DNA of 35,090 bases from Candidatus Babeliales bacterium (GTDB taxonomy: Bacteria; Babelota; Babeliae; Babelales; Vermiphilaceae). Shown here in pieces: positions 18,286-26,841 of this stretch; position 1 is the first letter of the stretch, and each line of letters opens with the position of its first letter. Below the pieces are notes generated by a model. That model saw only the letters and a list, made by a program, of their open reading frames with translations, was not told the DNA's origin and did no database searches. The position numbers were made by a program, and so were the translations under genes. The DNA is taken from contig DATIEE010000005.1 in the NCBI GenBank assembly GCA_035455925.1, forward strand, positions 1 to 35,090. Reading direction: 5' to 3'.

Positions 18286-18332
18286 AAGAAAATTACCCAT
18301 TTTTATCGTATATATTTTTGTCTATTATGACT

Positions 18333-18902
18333 TTAAATATAAGAAATTGCTTTTTTTAGGTCAGTAAGTAGCTCGTTTGATTTTTTTATATTTCTTAATA
18401 TATATGCGGGGTGATATGTTGGTATAATAGGAATTCCATTAAACATTAATTGAGTTCCGTGTATTAAATTCATTTTTATAGGTATATTTAATAATGCTTC
18501 AGTTGCTGCTGTGCCCAGAGTGCAGATAATTGTTGGTTGAATGATGTTGATTTGATTGATGAGCAAAATATCTTTACATGTTTTGCTTTCTAATGATGTT
18601 GGCTTACGATTTTGTGGAGGGCGACATTTTACGCTATTAGTAATGAATATTTCTTTTCTATTAATACCAATTGAGGTTAGCATTTTTGTGAGAAATATGC
18701 CGGATTTACCGATAAATGGAATGCCTTGTTCGTCTTCATGTTTTCCTGGTGCTTCTCCAATAATCATAAGTCGTGCATCGGGGTTGCCTTCACCAAATAT
18801 TACTTTTTGTCTTCCTAATGTTCCCAGTGGACATGCTAAACATTTTTGATAAGGCCTATATAATTCTTCTAACTGCAATTGTTTTTTTTCTTTTGTATCC
18901 AT
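18333..18902 (-). CDS. Uracil-DNA glycosylase, family 4 (4Fe-4S type)
   Basis: Removes uracil from DNA to start base-excision repair. 189 aa, close to the usual family length. Motif I is GEAPGKHEDEQG (49-60) and is followed by PFIGKSG; motif II contains H164 in TYHPAYILR. Four cysteines fit the iron-sulfur cluster: C21 and C24 (CLAC), C93 in SVKCRPPQNRKP, and C109. This family replaces the Ung type in thermophiles and many divergent bacteria. It works in sequence with nfo at 13172-14059. It is the first gene on the right of the proposed origin and is transcribed towards it. Confidence 0.93.
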   Translation of the reverse strand: MDTKEKKQLQLEELYRPYQKCLACPLGTLGRQKVIFGEGNPDARLMIIGEAPGKHEDEQGIPFIGKSGIFLTKMLTSIGINRKEIFITNSVKCRPPQNRKPTSLESKTCKDILLINQINIIQPTIICTLGTAATEALLNIPIKMNLIHGTQLMFNGIPIIPTYHPAYILRNIKKSNELLTDLKKAISYI

Positions 18903-18997
18903 TATTTTGCCAGATAATTATCTATTGTTGATATATATTTTTATTATAATACATTATACTGAATTCGTGTAGCGCTTAAAATTTATAATGTATATAT

Positions 18998-20500
18998 TTA
19001 GCCAAAAACATAGCGAGATAAAAAAGAACCCCATGCATTAGCGGTGATAAAGATAGATTCTTTATATGAATTGTGAATGCTGCGTTCTGGAAAGTATATA
19101 GCGATGCCTTGCGCGTTTTTTAAATTTTTACCAGCAACATTGGCTATAACGAGATGTTCAATAAGTCGTATTCCTTCATCTAATTTCATAATAAGAGTAT
19201 TTTTGAGCATCGGGCTTATTTGCGTGTTTTCTGTTGCAAGCTTTCTTAGGTTATTGAGCAAATTTTTATAAAAATGATGTAAATCTATATATGTTGGCTC
19301 ATCAAAATGTGTACATAATAATTTATTTTTACTTTCTTTTATGATCGATAAAATACTGGTTCTATGTTTTTCAAGACATTCAATTAGTAATTTTGAAACA
19401 TAATCAACATTTTTTTCTAGTAATTCAATAGAATCAAGATTGATTGCTGCTAATGTATAATCATTGGTTATTGTTTGATATGTTTTATCATAGGCTGCGA
19501 TAATATGACGCGCAAATGTTGATGTATCCAATGGTGTTTTGGTAAATGGGTAGAGTACTTCATCGTATTTCCATCCCATACCAAGTTCAACCTCTTCTGA
19601 GCCAATCATTATTTCGCTGTATTTTTTTATATATGAACTTACTTCTAACATTGACATTAAGCATGCATCAAATCCAATTAAGCCAAATTTTTTGCCGCCA
19701 AGACAATTTTTACATATTGTTTGCAATGCTATTTCTAGTTTTCTGTTTGATAAATAGTTACCGGTGGTATCATCCCAGCAAACACCACGTTGTTGTGGTG
19801 TTAGATGATCAATTGCATCCATAAATTCAATTGATCTGTCTAGGTCAAGTCTATGTGTTGAGGGATTGAAGACAAATAAATCCATGGGATTTATAATTTT
19901 ACCATGTGGTGGTTCAAGAATTCCTGTACCGTGATTCCATAGGATAAGATCATATTCATTTGCTGGGTAGTTTTTAATGGCCCATTCACAAAAGGAGATT
20001 AGCGTTGATGGATTACCGCTATCCATTTGTTGCGTTAAAATATCATGTTGATCAACATGAATTACTTGATTTTTTTCAATAAAATAGCGGCGAGTTATTT
20101 TTTGGTTACCTGATATGCGGATGTCTAAATGAACAACAATTGTAATGTTTTGATTAGATCCAATATTTGCCATTTGTTGAATATTACGTGCCGCAAATGG
20201 ACGTAAATCATTATCTGCCGCCATATAAACCATGAGGGTGCGGTTGCTTTTTCCATTTTTTGTTAATTTTTTATTACAGTGTACTTTTTTTGAAAAAATA
20301 GTTTTATATGTTTTAATTAAGCTTGTTTGACGTATTTCATCGCAAAAATCACACTGACATAATTGGTATATTACTTTGTTACGTAAAATTTGTTTTTTAT
20401 GAATTTTATGCGCACTTATTGTTCCAATTGCTAAACACAAAATTATAGGAATGTATGTATTAATAATTTTAATAAAAAGTTTGATATTTTTTGACAACAT
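18998..20500 (-). CDS. Secreted clostripain-like cysteine peptidase (family C11)
   Basis: 500 aa from the ATG at 20500, 6 bp after AGGGGT; an upstream TTG has no ribosome site. N-terminal hydrophobic segment (IKIINTYIPIILCLAIGTIS) as signal or anchor. The C11 fold starts at RTLMVYMAADNDL. The catalytic pair is visible: His190 in LILWNHGTG and Cys280 in GFDACLMSMLE, followed by the GSEEVELGMGW block typical of the family. C11 enzymes usually cut after Arg or Lys and mature by self-cleavage; the exported location suggests a role in nutrient acquisition or against host proteins. A CxCxxC-type cluster (CQCDFC) lies near the anchor, of unknown use. Family assignment firm; substrate unknown. Confidence 0.88.
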   Translation of the reverse strand: MLSKNIKLFIKIINTYIPIILCLAIGTISAHKIHKKQILRNKVIYQLCQCDFCDEIRQTSLIKTYKTIFSKKVHCNKKLTKNGKSNRTLMVYMAADNDLRPFAARNIQQMANIGSNQNITIVVHLDIRISGNQKITRRYFIEKNQVIHVDQHDILTQQMDSGNPSTLISFCEWAIKNYPANEYDLILWNHGTGILEPPHGKIINPMDLFVFNPSTHRLDLDRSIEFMDAIDHLTPQQRGVCWDDTTGNYLSNRKLEIALQTICKNCLGGKKFGLIGFDACLMSMLEVSSYIKKYSEIMIGSEEVELGMGWKYDEVLYPFTKTPLDTSTFARHIIAAYDKTYQTITNDYTLAAINLDSIELLEKNVDYVSKLLIECLEKHRTSILSIIKESKNKLLCTHFDEPTYIDLHHFYKNLLNNLRKLATENTQISPMLKNTLIMKLDEGIRLIEHLVIANVAGKNLKNAQGIAIYFPERSIHNSYKESIFITANAWGSFLSRYVFG

Positions 20501-20773
20501 TACAAGACCCCTATTTTTATTTGTAGTCAAACTAATATTTTTTATGTTAGAAAATAAAAAATATCAGAATCAATATTTTGATTGTTTTTATTGTTAGTTG
20601 CAGTGATAATTGAGTTAAGCATTTTCTGATAAAAAATTATTCGTACTAGTGTAGTGAGTTAATTTAGTGGCTAGATGTATGAAATTTGAAAACAGTATAA
20701 AATTATTGTAAAAATAGAGAATGTTAAAAAATTGCTTGAGGATGTAGTACGAATAATAAAAAGAAAAATATAT

Positions 20774-22294
20774 ATGAAATCTATGCATCCTGTTGCACTT
20801 GTTATTCTTGATGGTTTTGGTTATTCAGTTAAAAAAAGACATAATGCAATTGCACATGCACATATGCCTTATTTTACCCAGTGGTGGAATTTATATCCTC
20901 ACGCAATTTTACAAGCAGCAGGAGAAGCTGTAGGTTTGCCAGAAGGTTTTAGTGGTAATTCTGAGGTTGGTCATTTAACACTGGGTGCAGGACGTATTAT
21001 TCCACAACCAATGAAACTATGGTTGCAAAGCATTGAAGATGGTTCATTTGAGCACAATCATGAGTTTATTAAGCAATGCAAACGGCTTAAGGAAGTTGGT
21101 GGATCTTTGCATATCATGGGGTTGTTATCTGATGCAGGAGTGCATGCTCATGAAAAACAGATACATGCTTCTATCATGTTAGCAATTAATCTTGAAGTAA
21201 AAAAAATTATAATACATCCTTTTTTAGATGGTCGTGATACACCACCGCGATCAGCATATATATATTTAGAACGATTAACGCACTATATAAAACAATATAA
21301 TAACGGTCGTGTAATTCTTGGTTCATTACAGGGACGTTATTATGCAATGGATCGTGATAATAATTGGGAAAGGATCGAACAAAGCTATCGTATACTTACG
21401 GAAAAACAAAATCATCTCTATGATTCGTGGGAAAAAGTTCTTGAATATAATTATTCACATAATATTACTGATGAATTTATTCCACCAGTACAACTTAATT
21501 CGGATGGTTATATTCATAATGGTGATGGAATTTTGTTATGTAATGTACGTCCTGATCGTGCGCGTGAATTAACCGCAGCTTTTATACAGGAACACTTTTC
21601 TCATTTTATTGTCAAACCTCTTAATCTTACGTTTTTCATGACACCTGTTGCATATAGTGAAGATTTTTCAACTGCGGTATTATTTCCCAGAAAACCGTTA
21701 CATAATACGCTTAAAGATGTTCTTGCTGCGCATAGCAAAACCATTTTCACTATTGCTGAGACAGAAAAATATGCACACGTAACATATTTTTTTAGAGGAG
21801 AAAATGAAGAGACAGTGATAGGTGAAACACGAATAATGGTTAATTCTATTCCTGCACAAAATTATATAGATAATCCACGTATGTGCGCTGAAAAAATTAC
21901 TGATGAAATAATACAATCATTATGTAATAATGCAGCTGATTTTTATCTTATTAATTATGCCAATGCTGATATGGTTGGCCATTCCGGTGATTTTAATGCA
22001 ACCGTAAAGGCTGTGGAATATCTTGATGTGCAACTTAAAAGATTATATGACGTAATTGTACAAAAAATGAATGGAACATTATATATTACTGCAGATCATG
22101 GTAAAGCAGAAGATATGTATGATGACATTACACAGCAGGTACGAACTGCTCATACAAGTAATCCTGTACCATTTGTTATGATACGAAAAAATGTCGAAGG
22201 TTCTTTGTTTACATTGCCTATTGCGCAATTATCCCATGTAGCTCCTTTTATTTTAGATAACATGAAAATACCCGTTCCTGATGAGATGAAGTAA
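20774..22294 (+). CDS. gpmI: 2,3-bisphosphoglycerate-independent phosphoglycerate mutase
   Basis: Interconverts 3- and 2-phosphoglycerate in glycolysis using two Mn ions and a phosphoserine. 506 aa from the ATG at 20774, normal for the family; the ribosome site is weak and the Met at 20783 is an alternative. Alkaline-phosphatase-type motifs are in order: LVILDGFGYS (D13), catalytic Ser63 in GNSEVGHLTLGAGR, DGRDTPPRSA, GRYYAMDRDNNWER, CNVRPDRARE, the metal-binding DMVGHSGD, ITADHGKAED and HTSNPVPFV. The DGFG in place of the common DGWG is a mild change. It implies at least the lower part of glycolysis is kept. Confidence 0.96.
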   Translation: MKSMHPVALVILDGFGYSVKKRHNAIAHAHMPYFTQWWNLYPHAILQAAGEAVGLPEGFSGNSEVGHLTLGAGRIIPQPMKLWLQSIEDGSFEHNHEFIKQCKRLKEVGGSLHIMGLLSDAGVHAHEKQIHASIMLAINLEVKKIIIHPFLDGRDTPPRSAYIYLERLTHYIKQYNNGRVILGSLQGRYYAMDRDNNWERIEQSYRILTEKQNHLYDSWEKVLEYNYSHNITDEFIPPVQLNSDGYIHNGDGILLCNVRPDRARELTAAFIQEHFSHFIVKPLNLTFFMTPVAYSEDFSTAVLFPRKPLHNTLKDVLAAHSKTIFTIAETEKYAHVTYFFRGENEETVIGETRIMVNSIPAQNYIDNPRMCAEKITDEIIQSLCNNAADFYLINYANADMVGHSGDFNATVKAVEYLDVQLKRLYDVIVQKMNGTLYITADHGKAEDMYDDITQQVRTAHTSNPVPFVMIRKNVEGSLFTLPIAQLSHVAPFILDNMKIPVPDEMK

Positions 22295-22457
22295 TAAAAA
22301 TTGTATTTTTGTGTTTTAATTTTTGATAGAGATGGTTATTATAGTTTGCAATTGAATTGAGATATGATAATGTACATCTTTACAATATTTTTTTGAAGAC
22401 AAAAATACTCAAGAAAAACATGTGGGATAAATGTAATGCTGCAAAAAAAATAATGCG

Positions 22458-22961
22458 CTATTTACTTGTTGTCATTGATTTTATCATACAGAAAAACAGT
22501 ATGGTAAGAGTTTCAGGATGGGTGATTTTTTCTGCAAACATTCTTACGGTAGGATTAATATAATTACCTATAGATTTTGGCAAAACATCACATTCTTTTG
22601 CTACTTGCTCAAACGTAACTACATTATCATGTACCATTTGAGAACCACGACGAATACTATAATTTAAAGCGAAATGGAACATTCCTCTACAAAGAGCTAA
22701 CTTAAGTATTCTATTTCTATCTTTTTCATCATTACTAATTGAATATTTGATTAATCCCTCATCAATTACTAAGCCTATAGATGATACAAAAGCTTTTTTT
22801 GCATGTTTATTTTTATCAATAAATTTATCTGCTGCCATTGATCCAAGAATTACCCCATACCCGTGATTTTGTGCTAAACCTATCACAGCCATTATATTAT
22901 TAGCATATGTCATCATTGCTATTGCCGCCCAAACTCGAAACATTGTACGATATGTATTCAT
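22458..22961 (-). CDS. Hypothetical membrane-associated protein
   Basis: 167 aa from the ATG at 22961 (a TTG directly precedes it). The N-terminal 45 residues are hydrophobic with a small-residue pattern (VWAAIAMMTYANNIMAVIGLA, then GYGVILGSMAADKF). The rest is amphipathic, with a second hydrophobic stretch near the C-terminus (TLTILFFCMI). No family recognised and no clear ribosome site, so the start is uncertain. A plus-strand frame overlaps its 3' end but has no coding character. Confidence 0.55.
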   Translation of the reverse strand: MNTYRTMFRVWAAIAMMTYANNIMAVIGLAQNHGYGVILGSMAADKFIDKNKHAKKAFVSSIGLVIDEGLIKYSISNDEKDRNRILKLALCRGMFHFALNYSIRRGSQMVHDNVVTFEQVAKECDVLPKSIGNYINPTVRMFAEKITHPETLTILFFCMIKSMTTSK

Positions 22962-23134
22962 CAAAAAATCTTTTCTAAAAAAAATTATATGTATATATCA
23001 GCACTAATTTTAAATAATAAATTAAATTTTGTATAGTATTATTATATAAATTTTGTTCTGTAAACAAGAGCATTTATAATGTCTAAATATATTCTTAAGT
23101 ACATTGATTTTGTATATCTTTATTACTAATGTGG

Positions 23135-23683
23135 TCAATATTCAAAATAAAGATAACCATTTTCATTAAATTTTTCTTTAAATCCAAGTTCTTTATAAAT
23201 CCGTTGAGCGGGAAGATTGCTTACCCGTGTCCATAATGCAATGTGATGAACACCCATTTTAAATAATTCTTGCATAGCATGCTGAGCTAATATTTTGCCA
23301 TACCCTTTTCCTCTAAAATCATGAGCTACTGCTAAGAATAATAAACGGCCTAGTTGTGAGTTTTCCATATAATATGCAGTAAATCCTGCAAGTTTATCAT
23401 TTTCGCGAAGTACTTTAATGTGTAATGATCCAAAATGCATAGGATTTGCATCGGGTGTACGATATTTTATCATGAATGCTGGTGAAGATTCATCACTGGC
23501 TAGAAGCCAATACCAATTTTGATTAAAAATATCTAGAATTGCTTGCGTATCACGAGTGGAATTAAAATCATAAATGGGACCCTGCGCAGTAGTAACATAA
23601 TATTTATATATTCCAAAACCAGAACACATTGCTACAATAGAGCCGGTTACTATAATTATTTTTCTTATACGTTGAGTGAACAT
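23135..23683 (-). CDS. Membrane-anchored GNAT-family N-acetyltransferase
   Basis: 182 aa. Residues 9-27 form a hydrophobic segment (IIIVTGSIVAMCSGFGIYK), so the catalytic domain should face the periplasm unless the segment is a reverse anchor. The acetyl-CoA motif A is clear: LFLAVAHDFRGKGYGKILAQ (R/Q-x-x-G-x-G/A as RGKGYG), followed by ALWTRVSNLPAQRIYKELGF, the usual motif B. Its AAAGGA ribosome site overlaps the truA stop codon 10 bp upstream, so it is co-transcribed with truA. The substrate is unknown. An extracytoplasmic acetyltransferase is odd because acetyl-CoA is cytoplasmic. Confidence 0.8.
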   Translation of the reverse strand: MFTQRIRKIIIVTGSIVAMCSGFGIYKYYVTTAQGPIYDFNSTRDTQAILDIFNQNWYWLLASDESSPAFMIKYRTPDANPMHFGSLHIKVLRENDKLAGFTAYYMENSQLGRLLFLAVAHDFRGKGYGKILAQHAMQELFKMGVHHIALWTRVSNLPAQRIYKELGFKEKFNENGYLYFEY

Positions 23684-23693
23684 GAATAATCCT

Positions 23694-24461
23694 TTAGTTA
23701 GTTTTTTTATAAATAATTTTATAGAGCATTAATCCTTGTGCAGGAGCATTAGGTAAAGTATGACGTGGATTACATGCAATCATTATATCCTGTAGTAATT
23801 GCAAAGAATGATTGTTTTTTGATGCAACAGATAAGCTTGCACCAACAATACGCCTAATCATATGACGTAAAAATTTTTTGCCTTTTACTACAATACGATA
23901 TGCTTTATATCGCGGCAAATATTCTAAAGTAATTGAATCAATGGTACGAATAGTATTGATACGTAAATCCTCGCTACTTTTAAATGAACAAAAATCATGC
24001 GTACCAACAAAAAATTGTAATGCTTGTCTGAGCATATCAAAATCTATTTTATAGGGATAAAAATAGCCATAACGCTGAACAAATGGCAAGGGGCGTTCTG
24101 TAAAAAAATGATAATAATAAATTTTTTGTTCGACATTGCAAAATGGGTTAAATGAGTCATTAACTGGTTCTAGTGAGCGAATCATAATATCAGCAGGCAA
24201 GGCATTATTCCAAGCCCATTTAAGGCGATCTGATATAATTGAAAGATCTGTTTTGATATATGCAATTTGTCCTAATGCATGAACTCCAGCATCAGTGCGA
24301 GATGCACCTAAAACTTTTACTTCGGTTTTGAATGCAGCTTTAAACGCATAATTTAATGTTGCAGCTATAGATGATTTATGCAGTTGCGCTTGCCATCCAA
24401 AATAGGCTGAACCATCATAAGCAACGACTAACTTATATGACTGCATGATTTTTATGTTCAT
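23694..24461 (-). CDS. truA: tRNA pseudouridine(38-40) synthase
   Basis: Makes pseudouridine at positions 38-40 of the tRNA anticodon stem. 255 aa, the normal length. YDGSAYFGWQAQ (15-26) is the family start motif; the catalytic Asp57 lies in GASRTDAGVHALG; FCSFKSSEDLR and KGKKFLRHMIRRIVG near the C-terminus are also conserved. The start is either the ATG at 24461 or Met6 at 24446; neither has a good ribosome site. First gene of a two-gene operon with the GNAT gene. Confidence 0.95.
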   Translation of the reverse strand: MNIKIMQSYKLVVAYDGSAYFGWQAQLHKSSIAATLNYAFKAAFKTEVKVLGASRTDAGVHALGQIAYIKTDLSIISDRLKWAWNNALPADIMIRSLEPVNDSFNPFCNVEQKIYYYHFFTERPLPFVQRYGYFYPYKIDFDMLRQALQFFVGTHDFCSFKSSEDLRINTIRTIDSITLEYLPRYKAYRIVVKGKKFLRHMIRRIVGASLSVASKNNHSLQLLQDIMIACNPRHTLPNAPAQGLMLYKIIYKKTN

Positions 24462-25013
24462 AGTAAATTCATTAAAAGACTCAATAAGCTTACCTATTAT
24501 TCAGTAGCTTATTAATGATATAAATATAACTTATTCCTTTAGGATAACATAAAAATTGAAATAAATCTCAATAAAAAGTCCTGGTTAGATCCTGGATTTG
24601 TATTAAGATTTATTAGTCGTAATTTACGAGTAATAATTATTTTTTGGTTTTGACGTTTTGTTGATCATTATTTGAACTTTATTAAGCAGATCCGTGTCTT
24701 ATTAATCTAATAATCTTGTAATATTATCATACATTCTATTTCTTTCTCTTGATTATTAATAATAATGTAAAAATTTTGTTGTCAGCTAATACGCAGCCTT
24801 TTAGTTATAATCTTATGTGAAATTAATAATTTGCCAAATGGGGCATCTTGGTTCTTCATAATATGCCTGTAGAAATATTATCGTATTCAGGGTATAATAA
24901 TTATTGAAATGTTCTGTTAAATATCAACATCTTTCATAGATAAATTATTTTTAAATTGTTTCTATTATAAATATTAATTATTATATTAGAACTATTGCCT
25001 AAGGAAGTAAACT
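24462..25013. other. Intergenic region upstream of truA and of the repeat protein
   Basis: No coding frame found on either strand. One inverted repeat, AATAAGCT (24483-24490) with AGCTTATT (24506-24513), could lie in the truA leader. The right end holds AAGGAAG 8 bp before the next gene's ATG. Otherwise only AT-rich sequence is seen. Confidence 0.45.
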
Positions 25014-26306
25014 ATGTCCCTTTTTAATATTGTTTTAGTCATTTTACTTAATCTTATGGTTTGTATAGATTCTTTATTGGTTGCCATGCATGAAAAAAAA
25101 GTTGATCAAATCGATAATCTCGAGATGATACAATTCAAAAAAGAGTTTAAATATCAATTAGCTAAGATGCCAATAATGGCATTAAAAAAAATTGACATGC
25201 CTCAAGAGCTGCGGGATTTGATAGTTAAACTGCATATTGAGAAAAATTATGATGAGAAACAATGTGAAGAGATGCAAGATTATACATACAGATTAAAAAA
25301 ATATCATGGCAAAGAAATTAGCATAGCAGACTTAGTAAAGCTTGATTCTAAGAACATGAAAATATTATCGGAGATAGTAGGCATAACTGAAAAACCACAT
25401 TTATATAAAGAGCTTATCAGTGATAAAGCTGCTTCATTACCATTATGGCTACGATATAAGTTGGGGATACGCTGTAATACATCTGTTAAATTGTCGATGT
25501 TGGTGTTACAACAATCTGGTATTCCTAAAGAATTTCAACGGACCATACTTAAATTACATATTGATACAATTGATACAAATGTAAATCATGATAAGTATAA
25601 AGTAATATTAGATTTTTGGAATAATGAAGAAAGATTAAATAAAAATGGCGGTATAAAGATTAATGTAGCAGACTTAATGTGGCTTGATGACTCTGATCAA
25701 AAAAAGTTATATTCTGTTCAAAAGGCAATGCAATATAAGGATACCAAAAAACCACATTTATATAAAGAGCTTATCAGTGATAAAGCTGTTTCATTACCAT
25801 TATGGTTGCGATACAAACTAGGGATACACTGTAATAAATCTGTTAAATTACCAATGTTGGCATTACAACAATCTGGTATTCCTAAAGAACTTCAGCAGAC
25901 CATACTTAAATTATATATTGATACAATTGATATACATGTAAATCATGATAGGTATAAAGTAATATTAGATTTTTGGAATAATGAAGAAAGATTAAATAAA
26001 AATGGCGGTATAAAGATTAATGTAGCAGACTTAATGTGGCTTGATGCCTCTGATCAAAAAAAGTTATATTCTGTTCAAAAGGCAATGCAATATAAGGATA
26101 CAGATAGAGCGCCAGGCTTTCTTCCAGGTAGTATAATAGATAGGCAGTACGATTCAATTTTAACTGAAGAAGAATATAAAAGTGCTATTTCATTGCCATA
26201 TTATTTGCGGCGTAAAGCAGGACCGAATTGTAATGTTGCAGTGCAAGCAGGAAAGTTTGATTTTAAACCTGAAGATAAAGATCAGTTGTTTAACTTTTTT
26301 TTGTAG
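25014..26306 (+). CDS. Secreted repeat protein, frame broken at a T8 tract
   Basis: 430 aa as read. Signal peptide to about Ala24, then Met25. The body is made of ~119-aa repeats: two nearly identical copies (from about residue 127 and 246) with LPLWLRYKLGI, GIPKE and KINVADLMWLD, a degenerate first half-copy (MPQELRDLIVKLH, EISIADLVKLD), and a final partial copy (SLPYYLRRKAGPNC). No known family. AAGGAAG precedes the ATG. The frame ends at FNFFL-stop inside a run of eight T (26295-26302). One extra T would join it to an open frame to 26581 that adds 92 residues with hydrophobic segments, for 522 aa in all. The annotated end may thus be an off state, a frameshift site, decay or a base-call error. 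Confidence 0.75.
   Translation: MSLFNIVLVILLNLMVCIDSLLVAMHEKKVDQIDNLEMIQFKKEFKYQLAKMPIMALKKIDMPQELRDLIVKLHIEKNYDEKQCEEMQDYTYRLKKYHGKEISIADLVKLDSKNMKILSEIVGITEKPHLYKELISDKAASLPLWLRYKLGIRCNTSVKLSMLVLQQSGIPKEFQRTILKLHIDTIDTNVNHDKYKVILDFWNNEERLNKNGGIKINVADLMWLDDSDQKKLYSVQKAMQYKDTKKPHLYKELISDKAVSLPLWLRYKLGIHCNKSVKLPMLALQQSGIPKELQQTILKLYIDTIDIHVNHDRYKVILDFWNNEERLNKNGGIKINVADLMWLDASDQKKLYSVQKAMQYKDTDRAPGFLPGSIIDRQYDSILTEEEYKSAISLPYYLRRKAGPNCNVAVQAGKFDFKPEDKDQLFNFFL
25394..26101 (+). repeat. 357-bp tandem direct repeat inside the repeat-protein gene
   Basis: Copy 1 is 25394-25750 and copy 2 is 25751 to about 26101, with few mismatches, in frame (119 codons). The low divergence points to a recent duplication. 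Confidence 0.95.
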
Positions 26307-26581
26307 GTGGTTCAATTAACACTATAGTATATTTACTAAAATCCCTAATAGGTTCCTATGCTTTTTCGCTGCCTGTATCTATGGCGTGGTATTTGATGGG
26401 TGCAGTAGGCGGTGCTTCTGGATCATTAATGAATACTATAATTAACAAAAAGATGGAACCATATGAACCATGGATTAAAGAAAAGCCACTATGCCCTGAA
26501 ATGATTAAGCCGTACCATCTTTCATATTATTATAAGATACCATCAAGGAGAATTCAGTTAAGAGCGCGTAAGCGATTATGA
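26303..26581 (+). pseudogene. C-terminal hydrophobic extension of the repeat protein, out of frame
   Basis: Open from the T8 tract with no start codon of its own until 26381. It reads VGGSINTIVYLLKSLIGSYA, then FSLPVSMAWYLMGAVGGASG, then a basic tail RARKRL before the TGA at 26579-26581. The two hydrophobic stretches look like membrane segments that would anchor the upstream protein. No ribosome site was found for independent translation from 26381. Confidence 0.6.
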
Positions 26582-26618
26582 TGAGTAAATAGAATTCTTA
26601 GGCTTTAATCATTTTTAT

Positions 26619-26822
26619 TTATAGGTTCATATCTGTTTCGAACGCTATATCTACCACACCGCCGGGTTCAAACATATCGGTGAATTGCTTATACATTTTC
26701 GGTCTATCTTTACCGCCATCCATTGTTAAAAGTAACGTTTCACTATAGATGGAAATATTTTCTATAATTCGTTCATATCCATAATAGATAAAAATTGTTA
26801 TAAGTTTATGTGAAAACACCAA
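26619..26822 (-). CDS. Possible small protein or gene fragment
   Basis: 67 codons from a TTG at 26822 with no signal peptide and no ribosome site. The text (for example MDGGKDRPKMYKQFTDMF then EPGGVVDIAF) looks protein-like rather than random, so it may be the surviving end of a lost gene. No family recognised. Confidence 0.25.
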   Translation of the reverse strand: MVFSHKLITIFIYYGYERIIENISIYSETLLLTMDGGKDRPKMYKQFTDMFEPGGVVDIAFETDMNL

Positions 26823-26841
26823 TTTTTAAGTATTTTTTTCA

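Noticed and set aside
18556-18849. Plus-strand open frame opposite the uracil-DNA glycosylase
   Set aside because: It is an antisense shadow of a conserved gene whose motifs are all on the minus strand.
22357-22563. Plus-strand open frame after gpmI
   Set aside because: It is short, overlaps the 3' end of the minus-strand hypothetical gene, and has no ribosome site or recognisable product.
24462-25013. tRNA or other RNA gene in the intergenic gaps
   Set aside because: I looked for the T-loop GTTCRA pattern with a matching acceptor stem in every gap and found none.
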